The position numbers were made by a program, and so were the translations under genes. The notes under the pieces are model-generated. The model did not search any database. It saw only the letters and a list, made by a program, of their open reading frames with translations, and was not told the DNA's origin. This document shows positions 7,174 to 17,184 of a stretch of DNA of 64,000 nucleotides, piece after piece (the first letter of the stretch is position 1; every line of letters starts with the position of its first letter). The stretch is from Aliivibrio salmonicida LFI1238. GTDB taxonomy: Bacteria > Pseudomonadota > Gammaproteobacteria > Enterobacterales > Vibrionaceae. The stretch lies in NCBI RefSeq assembly GCF_000196495.1, contig NC_011312.1, positions 310,001 to 374,000 of the forward strand. Direction: 5' to 3'.

Positions 7174-8617
7174 ATGAATAAGATGATCCCAATCGGGCTT
7201 TTCAGTACTTTACTTTTAACAGCATGCGGCGGCAGCGATAGCGGCGGCGGTAGTGGTGGCGGTACTCCTGCCCCAACTAAATATACTTGGCAGTTTGTTC
7301 AAATGAAAGCGAATACTCAAAAAAATATGTTGTCTTCTTGTGCTGGAAAAGCCCCAACCGAGTTTTATGTTGATACTAATGATATAGACGAATCAAAATG
7401 GGTTTATACTTTTGCTGTTCAAGCACCAAATATCACTGATATCCTCGTTTATGATGCTAATAGTGTTTTATATACAGATACGAACCTTAGTAAATTTGAT
7501 ATAAATCCTACGACAGCGACATTAACATTTTCAGAGAATGATATCCCTGATGGTGGTTATGTGACAATCGTAGATTCTATAAAGGATGGTTCTAAGCACT
7601 TACTTACAGTTCAAAAAGAATTATTATCAGATGCATTAATTAAAGTAAATGTAGAACAAGGTACTCAAAAGTGCTATGCAGAGAATAAATTTAGTTAAAA
7701 ATTCAAAAAATAAAAAAGTGATTATTGGAACATTTGACGGTGTTGCAGAAAGTAGTGTCGAAGGCTTTTTAACAGGACAAAGTCAAAAAGGTTCTGGAAC
7801 AACTAAAACAGAGATAGAAACTTTAAATAATGAATATGTTTTATTGAGTGGTTTTAATGCCGATAATCAAATTACAGGTTTTAACTATCAAGCGAGTTCT
7901 GCATTAAGTGATATGACGAGTACCAGTACAGCTTCTCATGCATTAGACGCTTTAACTAGCTTTATTAATATTGATTTGAGAGATTCAAGTGATTTTTCTT
8001 TTTTAGATATGACTATTTTTTCAAATTATAAAGGTCAAGTTTTTACTTGGAACTCATGGGCCACTAAGCCATCTATTTTTACCTCGTATGCAAAGTTAGG
8101 TGATGAATTTAATTATTCAGCAACTTACAAAGGAACATTGAATTCTTGGAAGATCACTGTAAACTCGACAGCAAGTGCAACAGGTGATATTTCTATTGTA
8201 TTAGATTCTCTTGATATGCAAACAATCCCAGCCCCTGCATTTGAATGTGGTGGCTCAACATGCTATGTGAATGTTAAAACGCTAACCTCGTTAGATGTTG
8301 ATACGATAAAATTAGAATATACAGCGGGAGTGACAAGACATACAATCTATACGAATGATAGAGATATGTTTATCCCTGAGATCCCTAGTTATATTGAAGA
8401 TGTTACATACCCAGATAGTTTAACTCCTGTAAATGTATCTTTCTTGATGGGTGATAATATTACGAATGAAGCTCGTTCAGGGTTCATGAGTTACTCAAAT
8501 ATTAAAGAAAATCCTCCTCGTGATGGGTATATTGATATGCTTATTGCTCCAGGATTAGAAATGAAACATCAATTAGGAGTTAAACAATCTAATTTCATAT
8601 CGGTAGTTTCACCATAA
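7174..8617 (+). pseudogene. predicted lipoprotein gene split by a frameshift
   Basis: The first frame (7174-7698) encodes a lipoprotein precursor: signal residues 1-17, lipobox LTAC with Cys18, then a Gly/Ser linker. It stops at 7698 after CYAENKFS. The second frame (7676-8617, 313 residues) has no signal peptide and no ribosome binding site at its first ATG, and continues the same kind of beta-rich sequence. Removing one base near 7695 would give one continuous protein of 480 residues, so a single-base insertion is the simplest reading. Alternatives are a programmed frameshift or a sequencing error. A terminator follows the second frame directly. No family recognised. Confidence 0.7.
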
Positions 8618-8625
8618 CATATTAA

Positions 8626-8655
8626 AAAAGAGCGCAGCATCCACTGCGCTCTTTT
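8626..8655 (+). terminator. rho-independent terminator after the lipoprotein gene
   Basis: A perfect 12-bp stem (AAAAGAGCGCAG / CTGCGCTCTTTT) with a 6-base loop, 9 bp after the stop at 8617. The T-rich arm suits the plus strand. Confidence 0.85.
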
Positions 8656-8659
8656 ATAA

Positions 8660-8953
8660 TACACCAAACCAACCGCGATCCGCTTTTAAGCCTCAACCCT
8701 CAACCCTACACTCACCTTGCTCCTATAGAAGCGAAGCGTTCTAGCCTCTAGTTTCTAGTTAGCGCAGCGTATAGCCTCTAGTTTCTAATCAACTCCCCCT
8801 TATATAAACACCATCACTTTCAAAAGTAAGGTAAAAAAGGGGGAGAACAAAAGTCAAACCAACCGCGTCCGCTCTTAAACCTGAAACCTCAACCCTGCTC
8901 TTACCTTAAGATCTTATAGAAGCGAAGCGTTCTAGTCAGCGCAGCGTATAGTC
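8660..8953. repeat. two copies of a longer compound repeat between convergent genes
   Basis: Two related units of about 100-120 bp lie at 8664-8785 and 8853-8952. Each starts AACCAACCGCG(A)TCCGCT, runs through CTCAACCCT / CTGAAACCT short tandems, then CTATAGAAGCGAAGCGTTCT or TTATAGAAGCGAAGCGTTCT, and ends in AGCGCAGCGTATAG. Between them is a degenerate G-rich hairpin (CTCCCCCTTA ... AAGGGGGAG, about 8791-8847). The gap has no gene. Confidence 0.75.
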
Positions 8954-11161
8954 CTAAAGCCCTTTCTTCGTATACCACGGTTGTCTTGCATCTGTTAAGC
9001 CAAACAACGTATTTTCCTTCGACAACATCTGCCCGCCATCACGAGTCAAAGGTTGCCAATCAAAGTACGCTCTATTTTTACTTGGTTTAACCGTCATGAT
9101 GTCGTAAGGAATAGAGAGGTAAAACCCTTTGGTATAACTGCCTTCACCAAATTCCTCCGCAGATAAATCAGTCATACTTGCATAAGCACCAACAATAACA
9201 CCTGAATCAAACTGTTTAGAAAAATCTACACGATAGCCTTTATCGCCTGCTAAAAACTCACCATAACTTACCTTTAATAGCGTACTCTTTAAAAATGACC
9301 ATTGAGGCATGTAATATCCGGTTAAGTGGCCAGTTGTTCCTTGAGAGCGAACATTGTAATAACGTCCATCGGCTTCGCTGTATTGACGGTCATCTTGATA
9401 GAAATCAAACCAATTATCAGGAGAGCGTTGTTGAATGTACGTATAATCAAGGCCAACAGCCCAGCGGCTATTTATAGGGCGGTATAATATCTCAGTACCA
9501 ACGCCACCAAACATACTCTCTAAATAACCACCATAAGTCTGCCCATATAGACCTTCAGCATATTCATCAAACCAAGTAAGCTGTAAACGTTCCAGTCTTA
9601 AAGCGCTTTCAGTGGCATAAGCTCTAAACATGGTACGAACACGAGGAACCTCGGTCGCATCGGGTGGTGCGATGTAATTAAATTTATCATAGTTATCAAT
9701 AAGGTTTAAATACAGAGATCCAGAAGCTTGCAGGTTATCAGTAAGCCAATAAGAGGATCCTGCTTTAATGCCTATCTCATACAGATAAAAACCTTCAGCA
9801 CCACCAATTGATTGACGTAAAGACGGAGAAATATTCACATCCCAACGGTCAAATGAGTCATGTTTTAAATTATCATCATTGATTGAATCAGTCTCAGAGA
9901 TATCTTGAGTGACGGTTGCATCTGTAATTTTAGCGCCCACGTAATTAAATTGCGCTGCATCTTTATAACGTTCAGCATCAATCACGGTCTCAGTGGTGAG
10001 TAAGGAATTATTTTCTTCAATAATACGATAAGTTTGAATATATTCAGGAGTATTACTTGCTAAAATTGCCGCCGCTTCTTGATGAGCAATATCTTTATTA
10101 CGATACTTTTCTTGCCCAGTAACGATCGTTAATTCATTGCCTTTTACGTAAAATTTACTGTTAGAATAACCGGCATTATTATCTAATTCTTGTTCGATAT
10201 AATTCCAGTTTATTTCATCCACATGATTAACTGATGGTGCCTGATACACGGTTTCAGGGGTATCACGCCAATTAGCTTTCATTGTGTTAAAGTTGGTGGT
10301 TAACGTAAAGCCAAAGGTGAGAGTATCCCCTCGTTCATAACTTAAACGCATATCTCCCCAATCACCTAAACCATATAAAACACCAAAGTTCCATGGGGTG
10401 TGCTGAGTCATATCAGCGACGCCACCTTTTACCGGATAATCTTGACTGTAATCATTGCCATCATATTCAAGTTTTAAGCGCAGCGGTTGGAAAGGGGTTT
10501 GATATTCCAAACCACCATAGAGTGACGCAGAGCCTTTAAACCAACGCTCAAAATCGACACTGCCGCCATTGCCTTTAAAGTCAGACTCACGCGAGCAATA
10601 TTTATCCGATGCTTTACAAAATGGATTAGTAATATTGCCACTTTGTCCAAGGTAGCCCCAACCCATGCCCACGGTGACATCGAGATTACCAAAACGCTTG
10701 GTTGCCGCAACAAATTCACCATCAAATAAACCAGTACCGCCAAAATCACGCACACCGATAGAGGTTTCAGGTAGCCAGTCACTCTCCTCTAATAGACGAA
10801 CCTTGAAATCGATGCCTTTATCAGCATGAGTGGTATCTCCACTAAAACTAGGGTCGCTGCTGTATTTCATGTCTTGAGTTAAAGTGTAACGGATTGTAGT
10901 TTCAAGCCACGGCATCAATTGCAATGAGAGGTTATAAAAGTGATATTCATTATTGAAGCTAGTATTAAAACTGAATGTCCCCTCTTCAGCATTACGTCCT
11001 GAAGGCATTTGCATTAAACCAACGCCACCAAAATCAGTTTGGGAAGGGGTAAAGGTTATTGGTTCAATATATTCACTACTTTCTGCAGCCAAGGAAAAAG
11101 TCGAAAAAGTAGCAGTAATCGCACTTGCAATTAAAGATAAGGCAAATTTAGGATACGGCAT
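8954..11161 (-). CDS. yjbH: YjbH-family outer-membrane exopolysaccharide protein
   Basis: A 735-residue protein with signal peptide (about residues 1-25) and a beta-strand-rich body. The family signature GGVGLMQMPSGRNAEEGTFS lies near residues 45-64. It belongs to the YjbH/GfcD family of outer-membrane proteins encoded in exopolysaccharide and group 4 capsule operons. The start at 11161 lies 2 bp past the end of the upstream yjbG-like gene, so the operon is tightly packed. It is the last gene of the yjbEFGH set on the minus strand, next to the divergent wzi-SLBB-wzz genes, which supports a role in polysaccharide secretion. Exact function of the family is not established. Confidence 0.88.
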   Translation of the reverse strand: MPYPKFALSLIASAITATFSTFSLAAESSEYIEPITFTPSQTDFGGVGLMQMPSGRNAEEGTFSFNTSFNNEYHFYNLSLQLMPWLETTIRYTLTQDMKYSSDPSFSGDTTHADKGIDFKVRLLEESDWLPETSIGVRDFGGTGLFDGEFVAATKRFGNLDVTVGMGWGYLGQSGNITNPFCKASDKYCSRESDFKGNGGSVDFERWFKGSASLYGGLEYQTPFQPLRLKLEYDGNDYSQDYPVKGGVADMTQHTPWNFGVLYGLGDWGDMRLSYERGDTLTFGFTLTTNFNTMKANWRDTPETVYQAPSVNHVDEINWNYIEQELDNNAGYSNSKFYVKGNELTIVTGQEKYRNKDIAHQEAAAILASNTPEYIQTYRIIEENNSLLTTETVIDAERYKDAAQFNYVGAKITDATVTQDISETDSINDDNLKHDSFDRWDVNISPSLRQSIGGAEGFYLYEIGIKAGSSYWLTDNLQASGSLYLNLIDNYDKFNYIAPPDATEVPRVRTMFRAYATESALRLERLQLTWFDEYAEGLYGQTYGGYLESMFGGVGTEILYRPINSRWAVGLDYTYIQQRSPDNWFDFYQDDRQYSEADGRYYNVRSQGTTGHLTGYYMPQWSFLKSTLLKVSYGEFLAGDKGYRVDFSKQFDSGVIVGAYASMTDLSAEEFGEGSYTKGFYLSIPYDIMTVKPSKNRAYFDWQPLTRDGGQMLSKENTLFGLTDARQPWYTKKGL

Positions 11162-11163
11162 GA

Positions 11164-11928
11164 TTAATTTACCTTATTACGTAAAAGTTGAATGATATCT
11201 TGGTGAATTGATGACAATGAATCAGGTAACTCATTAAATCCAATAAAAATCGTGGCTCCGGGCGCAATTGAAACCGTATTTTTCTGCCATTGATTATTAC
11301 TCGCTATTTGTACGACACCATCAGGTTGAATCACATAAACCTGAGACGTATTGGCTTGAGAGCTGACATCAACGTTATGGAGATAATCTTTTACACTACC
11401 ATTCTCTATATATGACAGAGTTTGTGGTTTAGGAGATAACGTTAATCCAAGAACGGTGATGGTTGTTGGTCGCTCTGGCACAAATAGCGAGAACTGCCCA
11501 CTCAGCAGTGGATTATTTTCTTTTTTTATTCTAATTTCATCGATATCTAATGGAATAAAGAGGCGAGAAACAAAAGATAGCTGAGCCAATTGATTAATGA
11601 GTAAGCTTGAGTTGAGTTGGTAAGTTGACTCGGTCCATGAAAGAAAAGGAGAGTACTCACCGAGCTTACTTAGCTGTTGTGACAGTTTCTCTTGCTGTTG
11701 AATAACAGTATTTTTTTTCTCGTCATCACTAAGAATGAGGCCTAAAGGGTAAGCATAGATATTACTATAATTAAGTGATTCTAGTAGTGCAGAGTCTAAT
11801 CGAGTTGCTTGAGGAAAAGATAAAATCACGCTGTTTTTAACTAATGTAATAGAGAGTGCAGAGTCACTAGCATAAGAAAAGAAAGAGCAGAGTGATAAAA
11901 AGAGAAAACCAAAAATACGCATTGTCAC
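11164..11928 (-). CDS. yjbG: YjbG / GfcC-family capsule biosynthesis protein
   Basis: A 254-residue periplasmic protein with a signal peptide (about residues 1-20, ending SYA). The C-terminal half contains the beta-grasp-like part of the GfcC family (YVIQPDGVVQIASNNQWQKN), related to the SLBB domains found in polysaccharide exporters. It sits between the YjbF-like lipoprotein gene (6 bp upstream) and yjbH (2 bp downstream), the canonical yjbFGH order. Such proteins work in the periplasm in capsule or exopolysaccharide export; no catalytic residue is known. The context makes the assignment firm. Confidence 0.85.
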   Translation of the reverse strand: MTMRIFGFLFLSLCSFFSYASDSALSITLVKNSVILSFPQATRLDSALLESLNYSNIYAYPLGLILSDDEKKNTVIQQQEKLSQQLSKLGEYSPFLSWTESTYQLNSSLLINQLAQLSFVSRLFIPLDIDEIRIKKENNPLLSGQFSLFVPERPTTITVLGLTLSPKPQTLSYIENGSVKDYLHNVDVSSQANTSQVYVIQPDGVVQIASNNQWQKNTVSIAPGATIFIGFNELPDSLSSIHQDIIQLLRNKVN

Positions 11929-11934
11929 TCCTAA

Positions 11935-12600
11935 TTAAGAACGAAAAGGTTTAAGGAAAGTCATTTCAATGGTGGCCATGTTTGGACCAATAAATTGACG
12001 AGTTTTTACTACCTCGCCAGTATTATCTAACCAGTATTGATTAGTAAACGTTAAGTCTAAGGCAGAAAAAGAGACTAACTCCTGGATAGCTGTCACTTCT
12101 TTTGTCCAAACAAGAGAGGTTAATGTACTTTTTTCACCAGGTAGAGCATGAATACTTGCTTGGTAATGATATCGATAATCTGGCATCCAATCATAAACCG
12201 CTTGCCATTGTTGTGGCGCGGTAAGTTGTTGGCTTAATTTAGGTAAGGCAACAGAGTTTAATGCGATTAAATTGTAATTAGGTAGGGCAAGGGTTTTTAT
12301 AATACGTCCATTCTCAGTGACGATCATTACGTTGTCAGAGGAGAGCCACTTAAGCTGAGTTACACCAGTTGTCGGGTTACTTTCAGCTAAAGCAAGTACC
12401 ATAAATATGTTGTGACTGTCATTGATTTTAACAAAAGCGCTAGCATAAGGCAGTTCATTAATATGCTCGGCAGAAAGTTCAACATCACTCATACCAAATA
12501 CAGCCTCATTAAACGTCGACTGTACATCTTGAATTTTTTGTGAACAGCCAGTTAATAAAAAGCAGCCAAAGGTAAGTAAATATAGAGTAATATTTTTCAT
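11935..12600 (-). CDS. yjbF: YjbF / GfcB-family lipoprotein
   Basis: A 221-residue lipoprotein: signal residues 1-18 with lipobox LTGC (Cys19). The mature part is beta-rich, as in the YjbF/GfcB family of outer-membrane lipoproteins of exopolysaccharide operons. Neighbours are the small yjbE-like gene upstream, with a terminator-like hairpin between, and yjbG downstream by 6 bp. The lipobox, size and operon position support the name. Confidence 0.83.
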   Translation of the reverse strand: MKNITLYLLTFGCFLLTGCSQKIQDVQSTFNEAVFGMSDVELSAEHINELPYASAFVKINDSHNIFMVLALAESNPTTGVTQLKWLSSDNVMIVTENGRIIKTLALPNYNLIALNSVALPKLSQQLTAPQQWQAVYDWMPDYRYHYQASIHALPGEKSTLTSLVWTKEVTAIQELVSFSALDLTFTNQYWLDNTGEVVKTRQFIGPNMATIEMTFLKPFRS

Positions 12601-12633
12601 GAATTCTACTTTCGGTAATTTATTAAAAATATA

Positions 12634-12670
12634 AAAAAAGCCATCAACACGGTGTTGATGGCTTTGTTTT
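12634..12670 (-). terminator. terminator/attenuator between yjbE-like gene and yjbF
   Basis: A near-perfect stem AAAGCCATCAACAC / GGTGTTGATGGCTTT at 12637-12665, followed on the minus strand by a run of seven T. It lies 15 bp after the yjbE-like stop and would let that small gene be transcribed in excess of yjbFGH. Confidence 0.85.
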
Positions 12671-12684
12671 TAGCTTATTATGGC

Positions 12685-12942
12685 TTATTGAGTAACAGAT
12701 GTAGACGTTGAAGTCGCAGTATCAGAACCTGAATCAGCAACAGCAACAGCAACAGCAACAACAGCACCTACAGCGATAGCAGTAGTACCAGCAACGCCAA
12801 CAGCAGCAGTAGTTGCGCGAGCAGTACCAGCAGCAGTACCAGCAGCAGAACCTGTAGAAGCAGCAGCAGTTGTTGCTTCAGCAGCGGCAAATGCAGAGCC
12901 AGCAGTCATAGCTAGCATAAGAGCGATAGCAGTCTTTTTCAT
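12685..12942 (-). CDS. yjbE: YjbE/GfcA-like small Ala/Thr-rich secreted protein
   Basis: An 85-residue protein with a clear Sec signal (residues 1-20, ending SAFA). The mature part is almost only Ala, Thr, Ser, Gly and Val, with a hydrophobic stretch at about residues 48-69 and a Ser/Thr-rich tail. Size, composition and position at the head of yjbFGH match YjbE/GfcA. Its DNA is a low-complexity GCAGCAG/GTAGTAC tract, prone to length change. Function unknown even in the family. AAAGGAAA precedes the ATG as a good ribosome binding site. Confidence 0.75.
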   Translation of the reverse strand: MKKTAIALMLAMTAGSAFAAAEATTAAASTGSAAGTAAGTARATTAAVGVAGTTAIAVGAVVAVAVAVADSGSDTATSTSTSVTQ

Positions 12943-13174
12943 GGAAAATTTCCTTTAAATAAATGTTTTTTTTATAACTATATGTTTATAAAAAAGCGTT
13001 ACATCGATGTATACGCAGATCCCGCGCACATGAAAAGTATACCTGCTAGTATTTATATTCACAATAAAAATGCGCTTAAATAAATGCCATGTCTTATATG
13101 TATCATTTCTCACATTGCTGATATAATACTCGCCTTATGTGATTTTAAAAAACCGATTTGGTAAATATTTAATA

Positions 13175-14506
13175 ATGCATACAGTAATGGCTAATTACAC
13201 CAATAAAAAAAGAAGCCTCACGCCAATAGCCGCGGCATTAGCGTGTTGCTATTCGGCTATTACCTTTATGGCAACGCCAGCAATGGCATCCCCTTGGCTA
13301 GAAGCGAATGATCCTTTTTTACGCTCGTCATTACAGGTGTTGTCTGATTCTGGCGTAATATCGTCACCGACCAATCAATACCCATTACGATGGTCTCTAT
13401 TTGGTGATGATATTATCAATAATGATACCTCTCATGATTTGTCAGTGACGCTCGCCCAAAGAGAAGTGCGATACAGCATGAACTCGGCAAAACTTAATAG
13501 AGGCCAAAGCTCAGCTAAATTTGTCGCCAGTAATGAAGAGGCTCCATCAACTGGGTTCGGCCAATTTAGTAAAGATAAGTGGGGGGCATCTGCCAGCTAC
13601 GAATATCTTGATACTAGCTATGCGTTTCGAGTGACGACCAGTTATTCAAACTATCAAGGCGAGGAAGAGATCCGCTGGGATGACTCCTATCTATCACTTA
13701 ATCTAGGCGCTTGGTTATTCTCCATCGGAACGGTAGACAGATGGTGGGGGCAAGGTTGGCAACATAACCTAATTCTTGGGTCTTACGCCAAAGCCGATCC
13801 GGATATAAGTGCCAGCTATATTGGAAAAAACAGAGTACTAGGTGTCTGGAATATTGAAACTGTCGTTGCGAAACCAGATGACGCCGAATTTAATTACCAC
13901 AGTGCGACACGTCTTGTATCTAAGCCCTTTTCATTTTTTGAATATGGATTAACGTATCAAGTCTGGTTCGATAGTAATAACAGTAGCGATTCAGACGACA
14001 GCATTAAGCAAGCCGCCGTCGATGCTAAGTTAACGTTACCATCGATTAACGTCTCTAATGACAGTGCTGAAGAGCAAACCCATGTATATCACAGCGTATA
14101 TGCAGAGCTTGCCTCAACAGAGAACACCACAGAGTTAGGTGCCTTGCTATTAGGTTGGAGTGGCAGTGTTAATATAGAGGGGCAAACGGTACGGTTAGTA
14201 CTTGAGTCTCAACAAAGCACCTCTGAGAATGAGGCGTCATTTAACGCTAACTCAAGTTATGCTGTAGACAATAGTTATTCTGTTGCGCTCTATGTGCAAA
14301 TGAGTAATGATCATAATGTAAGCCTGAGTTATCAGCAATCTGAATGGGATGATACCCAGAGTAGCCAAAGTAAGACCACTCAAGCCAATTATCGATTGCC
14401 AGCCGCTTCAGGCATGGTGCATTTAGGGCTTGGCTACACACAAATGAAAACCACAACTGACGATGATCAAATTAATGCATCGTTAGGTTACGAATTTAGA
14501 TTTTAG
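13175..14506 (+). CDS. wzi: capsule assembly protein Wzi family
   Basis: Outer-membrane beta-barrel of the Wzi family, which helps anchor capsular polysaccharide to the cell surface. The mature part starts after a signal peptide ending ATPAMA and carries the family opening SPWLEANDPFLRSSLQVLSD. The tail DDDQINASLGYEFRF has the strand-plus-Phe ending of outer-membrane barrels. The frame is open from a GTG at 13139; ATGs at 13175 and 13187 both give a sensible signal peptide and none has a clear ribosome binding site, so the start is uncertain. Divergent from yjbE with about 230 bp of AT-rich DNA between; no ops/JUMPStart element was found there. Confidence 0.85.
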   Translation: MHTVMANYTNKKRSLTPIAAALACCYSAITFMATPAMASPWLEANDPFLRSSLQVLSDSGVISSPTNQYPLRWSLFGDDIINNDTSHDLSVTLAQREVRYSMNSAKLNRGQSSAKFVASNEEAPSTGFGQFSKDKWGASASYEYLDTSYAFRVTTSYSNYQGEEEIRWDDSYLSLNLGAWLFSIGTVDRWWGQGWQHNLILGSYAKADPDISASYIGKNRVLGVWNIETVVAKPDDAEFNYHSATRLVSKPFSFFEYGLTYQVWFDSNNSSDSDDSIKQAAVDAKLTLPSINVSNDSAEEQTHVYHSVYAELASTENTTELGALLLGWSGSVNIEGQTVRLVLESQQSTSENEASFNANSSYAVDNSYSVALYVQMSNDHNVSLSYQQSEWDDTQSSQSKTTQANYRLPAASGMVHLGLGYTQMKTTTDDDQINASLGYEFRF

Positions 14507-14574
14507 CGATTTATCTTAGTTTGACCGACCCTTTTATTTTTTAACTGATTTTTCACAAGTGAATAAATAACAAA

Positions 14575-17184
14575 ATGATGATGAAAAGAACCCTTACCGC
14601 CAGCTTATTTGCGATGATAAGCACCAGCACGATGGCATTTACACCAAGCGCTGAACAAATGGCCCAATTTCAGAAACTACCTAAATCCCAGCAAGAGCAA
14701 TTAGCTCGTCAATATGGGGTAGATGTTAGTGTACTTACAGGCAGTGCTTCTCCTGTACATAGGGCGAAAGGAAAAACAGAACAACAACCAGTGAGAGCCA
14801 GTGCTCCAATAGTACCTTCTGTTGCTGATAAAAGTGAACGATTCTCAGCGTTTGGCTACGATATGTTTTTAGGGAAAGTGAAGACACTAACGTCTGTCGA
14901 TAACCTACCGGTACCTAATGATTATGTCATGGCTCCCGGTGACGAAGTCGCTATTCAAATCTATGGTAAAAGCAGTGAAGAGCTAAACCTGGTTATTGAT
15001 AGACAAGGGCGTTTAAATTTCCCTGAATTTGGTCCAGTTGCAGTCTCTGGTCAAACCTTTGCTGATATGCAAAAACACCTAACTGGTATTATTAAACAGA
15101 AAATGTTAGGTGTAGATGTATTGGTATCAATGGGGGCAATGCGCACCATGCAAGTGTATGTGGTAGGTGAAGCCACACAGCCAGGGGCTTATAACGTCAA
15201 TGGCCTAACGACCGTGACCCAAGCATTGATTGCCAGTGGTGGAATTAAAGAATCAGGCAGTCTACGTTATGTTGAACTTAAGCGTAAAGGCAGAGTGGTT
15301 GAGCGATTTGATGTGTATGACTTATTGCTAAAAGGCGATTCACGCAGTGATGTTCGTTTGTTAAGCGGTGATACCCTGTATATCCCAACTAAAAACTCAA
15401 GTGTTGAGCTACATGGTGCAGTAAAACGTCCTGCGATTTATGAATTAAAAGGCAAAACCACCCTTTCTCGTTTACTTTCTTTTGGTGGTGGTTTACAGCC
15501 AAATGCTTTCCTATCTAAAATAAATATTACTCGTATGGGATCGAATGGTTACGAGCAATTTACCGTAGACATGAGTACATCAAAAGGCAAAAACTTCATC
15601 ATTAAAAATGGTGATAAAGTGGTGATATCAAAAGCGGCAGAATCATTAAATAATGCAGTTGCACTGCGTGGAGAAGTCGCAAGACAAGGCGCGTATAACT
15701 TTAAACAAGGCATGAAGGTTAGCGATATTGTCTCTTCAGTTCGTACCGATTTAAAACAAAATGCCGATTTAAATTACGCGTTAATTGTACGTGAAATCAA
15801 TAAGCAACGTGATATAGAAGTACTGCAATTTAACCTAGGCGAAGCCATTGCGAACCCTAGCTCAAAAGAAAACCTGAGCTTAAAAGAAAGCGATCAAATT
15901 TTTGTGTTCAATAGTGGATTAGACCTTGATTATTGGTTTAAGTCTTATGCTGATGCTGAAGTGAAAGTGAAACACAGTGAACAGAAAAAAAATGTAGAAA
16001 GAGTAGATGTTGAGACAGGGGCAATTATTGAAACTCAGTCTGTAACAACGTTGAAAACAGAAGATATCGATACCGTATCAAGAGGTGAACAACAAATACA
16101 AAAAAGCCGAGAGAAATTACTAACCCCAATTATCGATCGCCTGAAATCACAAGCGACGCTAGATAACCCTGCACGGTTAATTGAAGTTAGCGGTGCCGTT
16201 AAGTACCCAGGTGTTTATCCGTTATCAAGAATCGGCACCATTAAACAAATAATTTTAGCCGCAGGTGGGTTAACCGAAGAAGCATACCTAGACAGTGCTG
16301 AATGGACGGTTCGTGATGTGAATGGCAGTGAGTTAATTATCGAGCAGAAGAAGATCTCGTTAAGAGATGCACTATCAGTAGAAGGTGAGAAAAACTTTAC
16401 TTTAACAGGTCAAGATCGCTTAATTGTAAAAACCAAACCAAATTGGCAAGAAGGCTACACCATTGAGTTACAAGGTGAAGTGATGTTCCCAGGGGCGTAC
16501 TCATTTACCCGTGGTGAGACTTTACAAGAAGTGATTGAGCGCGCCGGTGGTTTAACAGAATATGCGTATGCTGATGGCTCAGTCTTTAGTCGCGAACGAT
16601 TAAAACGCCTAGAAGAAGAGCGTTTAAAAATCTTAAACATGCAACTAAAGCAAGAGATTGGTAACTTAGCACTGCGTCGTCAAAACTCAAGCGCACAATA
16701 TACGACCCCACCAGGTGATGCGATGTTAATTGCTGATGAATTGGCGAAAACAGAAGCCATGGGTCGCATGGTTATTTCTATCCCAAGAGCAATCGAAGGG
16801 GATGAAATTGCCAACTTAATGCTAGAAAAAGGCGATAAGCTGTATATTCCTGCAAGAAACCCAGTGATCAGCATCATGGGTGAAGTTCAGTTTGCCTCAA
16901 ATCAATTGTTTGAACCTAATATGACAGTGGAAGAATACATTGAAGTCGCTGGCGGTACTAAAAAACAAGCCGATACTGACCGTATTTACGTAGTACGTGC
17001 AGATGGCTCAGTGATGGTCCCAAATAACTCATACTGGTTCAGCCGCAGCGATAAACCACTAGCCCCAGGTGATACCATTATCGTACCACTAGACACCGAT
17101 TACCTAGATGGCCTAAGTACGTTAACCTCAGCAACGCAGATCTTGTATCAAATCGGTGTAGCGTGGAGCGCGATTAAGGACTAG
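14575..17184 (+). CDS. polysaccharide export protein with multiple SLBB domains (Wza/OtnA-like)
   Basis: An 869-residue secreted protein (signal peptide about residues 1-22) of the Wza / V. cholerae OtnA (WbfF) type. The polysaccharide export domain starts near residue 115 (DYVMAPGDEVAIQIYG). It is followed by several SLBB beta-grasp units, recognisable by VxGxVxxPGxY-like motifs: VVGEATQPGAY, LHGAVKRPAIY, VSGAVKYPGVY, LQGEVMFPGAY and the more degenerate IMGEVQF. This is far longer than classical Wza (about 380), with extra SLBB copies and a charged linker (about residues 460-525). It would form the export channel for the polysaccharide whose chain length wzz sets. Three tandem ATGs at 14575 leave the exact start open. 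Confidence 0.88.
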   Translation: MMMKRTLTASLFAMISTSTMAFTPSAEQMAQFQKLPKSQQEQLARQYGVDVSVLTGSASPVHRAKGKTEQQPVRASAPIVPSVADKSERFSAFGYDMFLGKVKTLTSVDNLPVPNDYVMAPGDEVAIQIYGKSSEELNLVIDRQGRLNFPEFGPVAVSGQTFADMQKHLTGIIKQKMLGVDVLVSMGAMRTMQVYVVGEATQPGAYNVNGLTTVTQALIASGGIKESGSLRYVELKRKGRVVERFDVYDLLLKGDSRSDVRLLSGDTLYIPTKNSSVELHGAVKRPAIYELKGKTTLSRLLSFGGGLQPNAFLSKINITRMGSNGYEQFTVDMSTSKGKNFIIKNGDKVVISKAAESLNNAVALRGEVARQGAYNFKQGMKVSDIVSSVRTDLKQNADLNYALIVREINKQRDIEVLQFNLGEAIANPSSKENLSLKESDQIFVFNSGLDLDYWFKSYADAEVKVKHSEQKKNVERVDVETGAIIETQSVTTLKTEDIDTVSRGEQQIQKSREKLLTPIIDRLKSQATLDNPARLIEVSGAVKYPGVYPLSRIGTIKQIILAAGGLTEEAYLDSAEWTVRDVNGSELIIEQKKISLRDALSVEGEKNFTLTGQDRLIVKTKPNWQEGYTIELQGEVMFPGAYSFTRGETLQEVIERAGGLTEYAYADGSVFSRERLKRLEEERLKILNMQLKQEIGNLALRRQNSSAQYTTPPGDAMLIADELAKTEAMGRMVISIPRAIEGDEIANLMLEKGDKLYIPARNPVISIMGEVQFASNQLFEPNMTVEEYIEVAGGTKKQADTDRIYVVRADGSVMVPNNSYWFSRSDKPLAPGDTIIVPLDTDYLDGLSTLTSATQILYQIGVAWSAIKD

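Noticed and set aside
12943..13174. JUMPStart/ops element upstream of wzi or yjbE
   Set aside because: I looked for GGCGGTAGCGT or a close variant on both strands of this gap and found none.
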